Positions 5,574 through 5,794 of a stretch of DNA of 5,794 bases are shown piece after piece. Made by a program: the position numbers and the translations under genes. Position 1 is the stretch's first letter, and each line of letters starts with the position of its first letter. Source of the stretch: an uncultured Methanomassiliicoccales archaeon (lineage in GTDB: Archaea; Thermoplasmatota; Thermoplasmata; SG8-5); the NCBI GenBank assembly GCA_938004075.1, contig CALKWP010000001.1, positions 1 to 5,794 of the forward strand. Direction: 5' to 3'. Under the pieces are notes generated by a model. It had not been told where the DNA came from. It saw nothing but the letters and a program-made list of their open reading frames with translations, and did no database searches.

Positions 5574-5582
5574 CATCTCCTT
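5574..5582 (-). promoter_or_regulatory. Strong Shine-Dalgarno site for PAC2 gene
   Basis: The minus strand reads AAGGAGATG, differing at one base from the ideal AAGGAGGTG. Its GGAG ends 8 nt before the ATG at 5568, and the site overlaps the TGA stop of the upstream proteasome-like gene by one base. It fixes the start of the PAC2 gene and supports co-transcription. Confidence 0.75.
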
Positions 5583-5794
5583 CAATCCATCATCAATGTT
5601 TCCACGCTGTACTTCTTTCCCTCGCCGAGGACCGCGGCAATGAGCTTTCCGGTCTGCTTTACCGGCATGGATTTGTACTGGCTTGCCAGAAGCGTTTTTG
5701 AGGATTCACTTCCGGCTCCGATGGCGCCGGCAACGCATTCCGTTATCAATCCGGACGGGTCCACCTCGAACAGCCTCGGCCTGGCGAAGCAAAT
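5582..5794 (-). CDS. Proteasome-like (Ntn-fold) subunit, C-terminal part, truncated by window end
   Basis: Seventy C-terminal residues of a gene that runs off the right edge, so the real start is not visible; the GTG at 5764 is only an internal Val codon. The fragment reads RPRLFEVDPSG then AGAIGAGSE, matching the pattern around the strand S7-S8 turn and following Gly-rich turn of 20S proteasome subunits (P-x-L-[FY]-x-x-DPSG ... AIG-x-G). The alpha type seems closer than beta because of AIGAG rather than a TGSG form. After this, one helix (about 30-43), a short second helix and a strand YSVETLMMD follow. The C-terminal part is about ten or more residues shorter than in typical alpha subunits, as I remember them. 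It precedes a PAC2 chaperone in the same operon. It could be a divergent alpha subunit or another Ntn-fold paralogue. Confidence 0.6.
   Translation of the reverse strand: MCFARPRLFEVDPSGLITECVAGAIGAGSESSKTLLASQYKSMPVKQTGKLIAAVLGEGKKYSVETLMMD

Overview
The window looks like euryarchaeal chromosomal DNA. The evidence is an archaeal-type fused nucleotidylyltransferase/acetyltransferase, an archaeal phosphoglucosamine mutase, a PAC2-family proteasome assembly chaperone ending in a HbYX-type tail, a proteasome-like subunit fragment, and TATA-like boxes about 25 nt upstream of start codons. A Thermoplasmata-like lineage is my best guess from protein flavour and the apparent leaderless promoters, but this is inference and not secure. 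The first 43 bases are not biological: positions 10-43 match the Illumina TruSeq read-2 adapter and 1-9 are probably index sequence. The window therefore starts at an untrimmed contig end.

Layout. 44-285 is non-coding, with three strong hairpins, two of which share the identical loop CTCACA. 286-2816 (minus strand) is a two-gene amino-sugar operon: a GlmM-type mutase, then a bifunctional GlmU-like enzyme whose start overlaps the mutase stop by ATGA. Together they would turn glucosamine-6-phosphate into UDP-GlcNAc, for glycan and N-glycan precursors. 2859-4293 (minus) is a 10-TM EamA transporter followed 10 nt later by a flavodoxin-domain protein. 4379-4804 (plus) is a second, smaller flavodoxin-like protein, divergent from the transporter, and its stop codon interlocks with the next gene in a shared CTAG. 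4801-5794 (minus) is the C-terminal part of a proteasome-like (Ntn-fold) subunit followed by the PAC2 chaperone, which probably form one operon.

Expression. glmM, the EamA gene and the plus-strand flavodoxin each have a TATA-like element centred about 25-27 nt before the chosen start codon, which predicts leaderless mRNAs. Genes inside operons (PAC2, GlmU-like) instead have Shine-Dalgarno-like sequences. This dual pattern also decides two start codons (4293 and 4379). I see no mobile element, CRISPR array, tRNA or rRNA. The best leads are the divergent proteasome-like/PAC2 pair with its MYG tail, the structured 5' non-coding region, and the leaderless/SD split.
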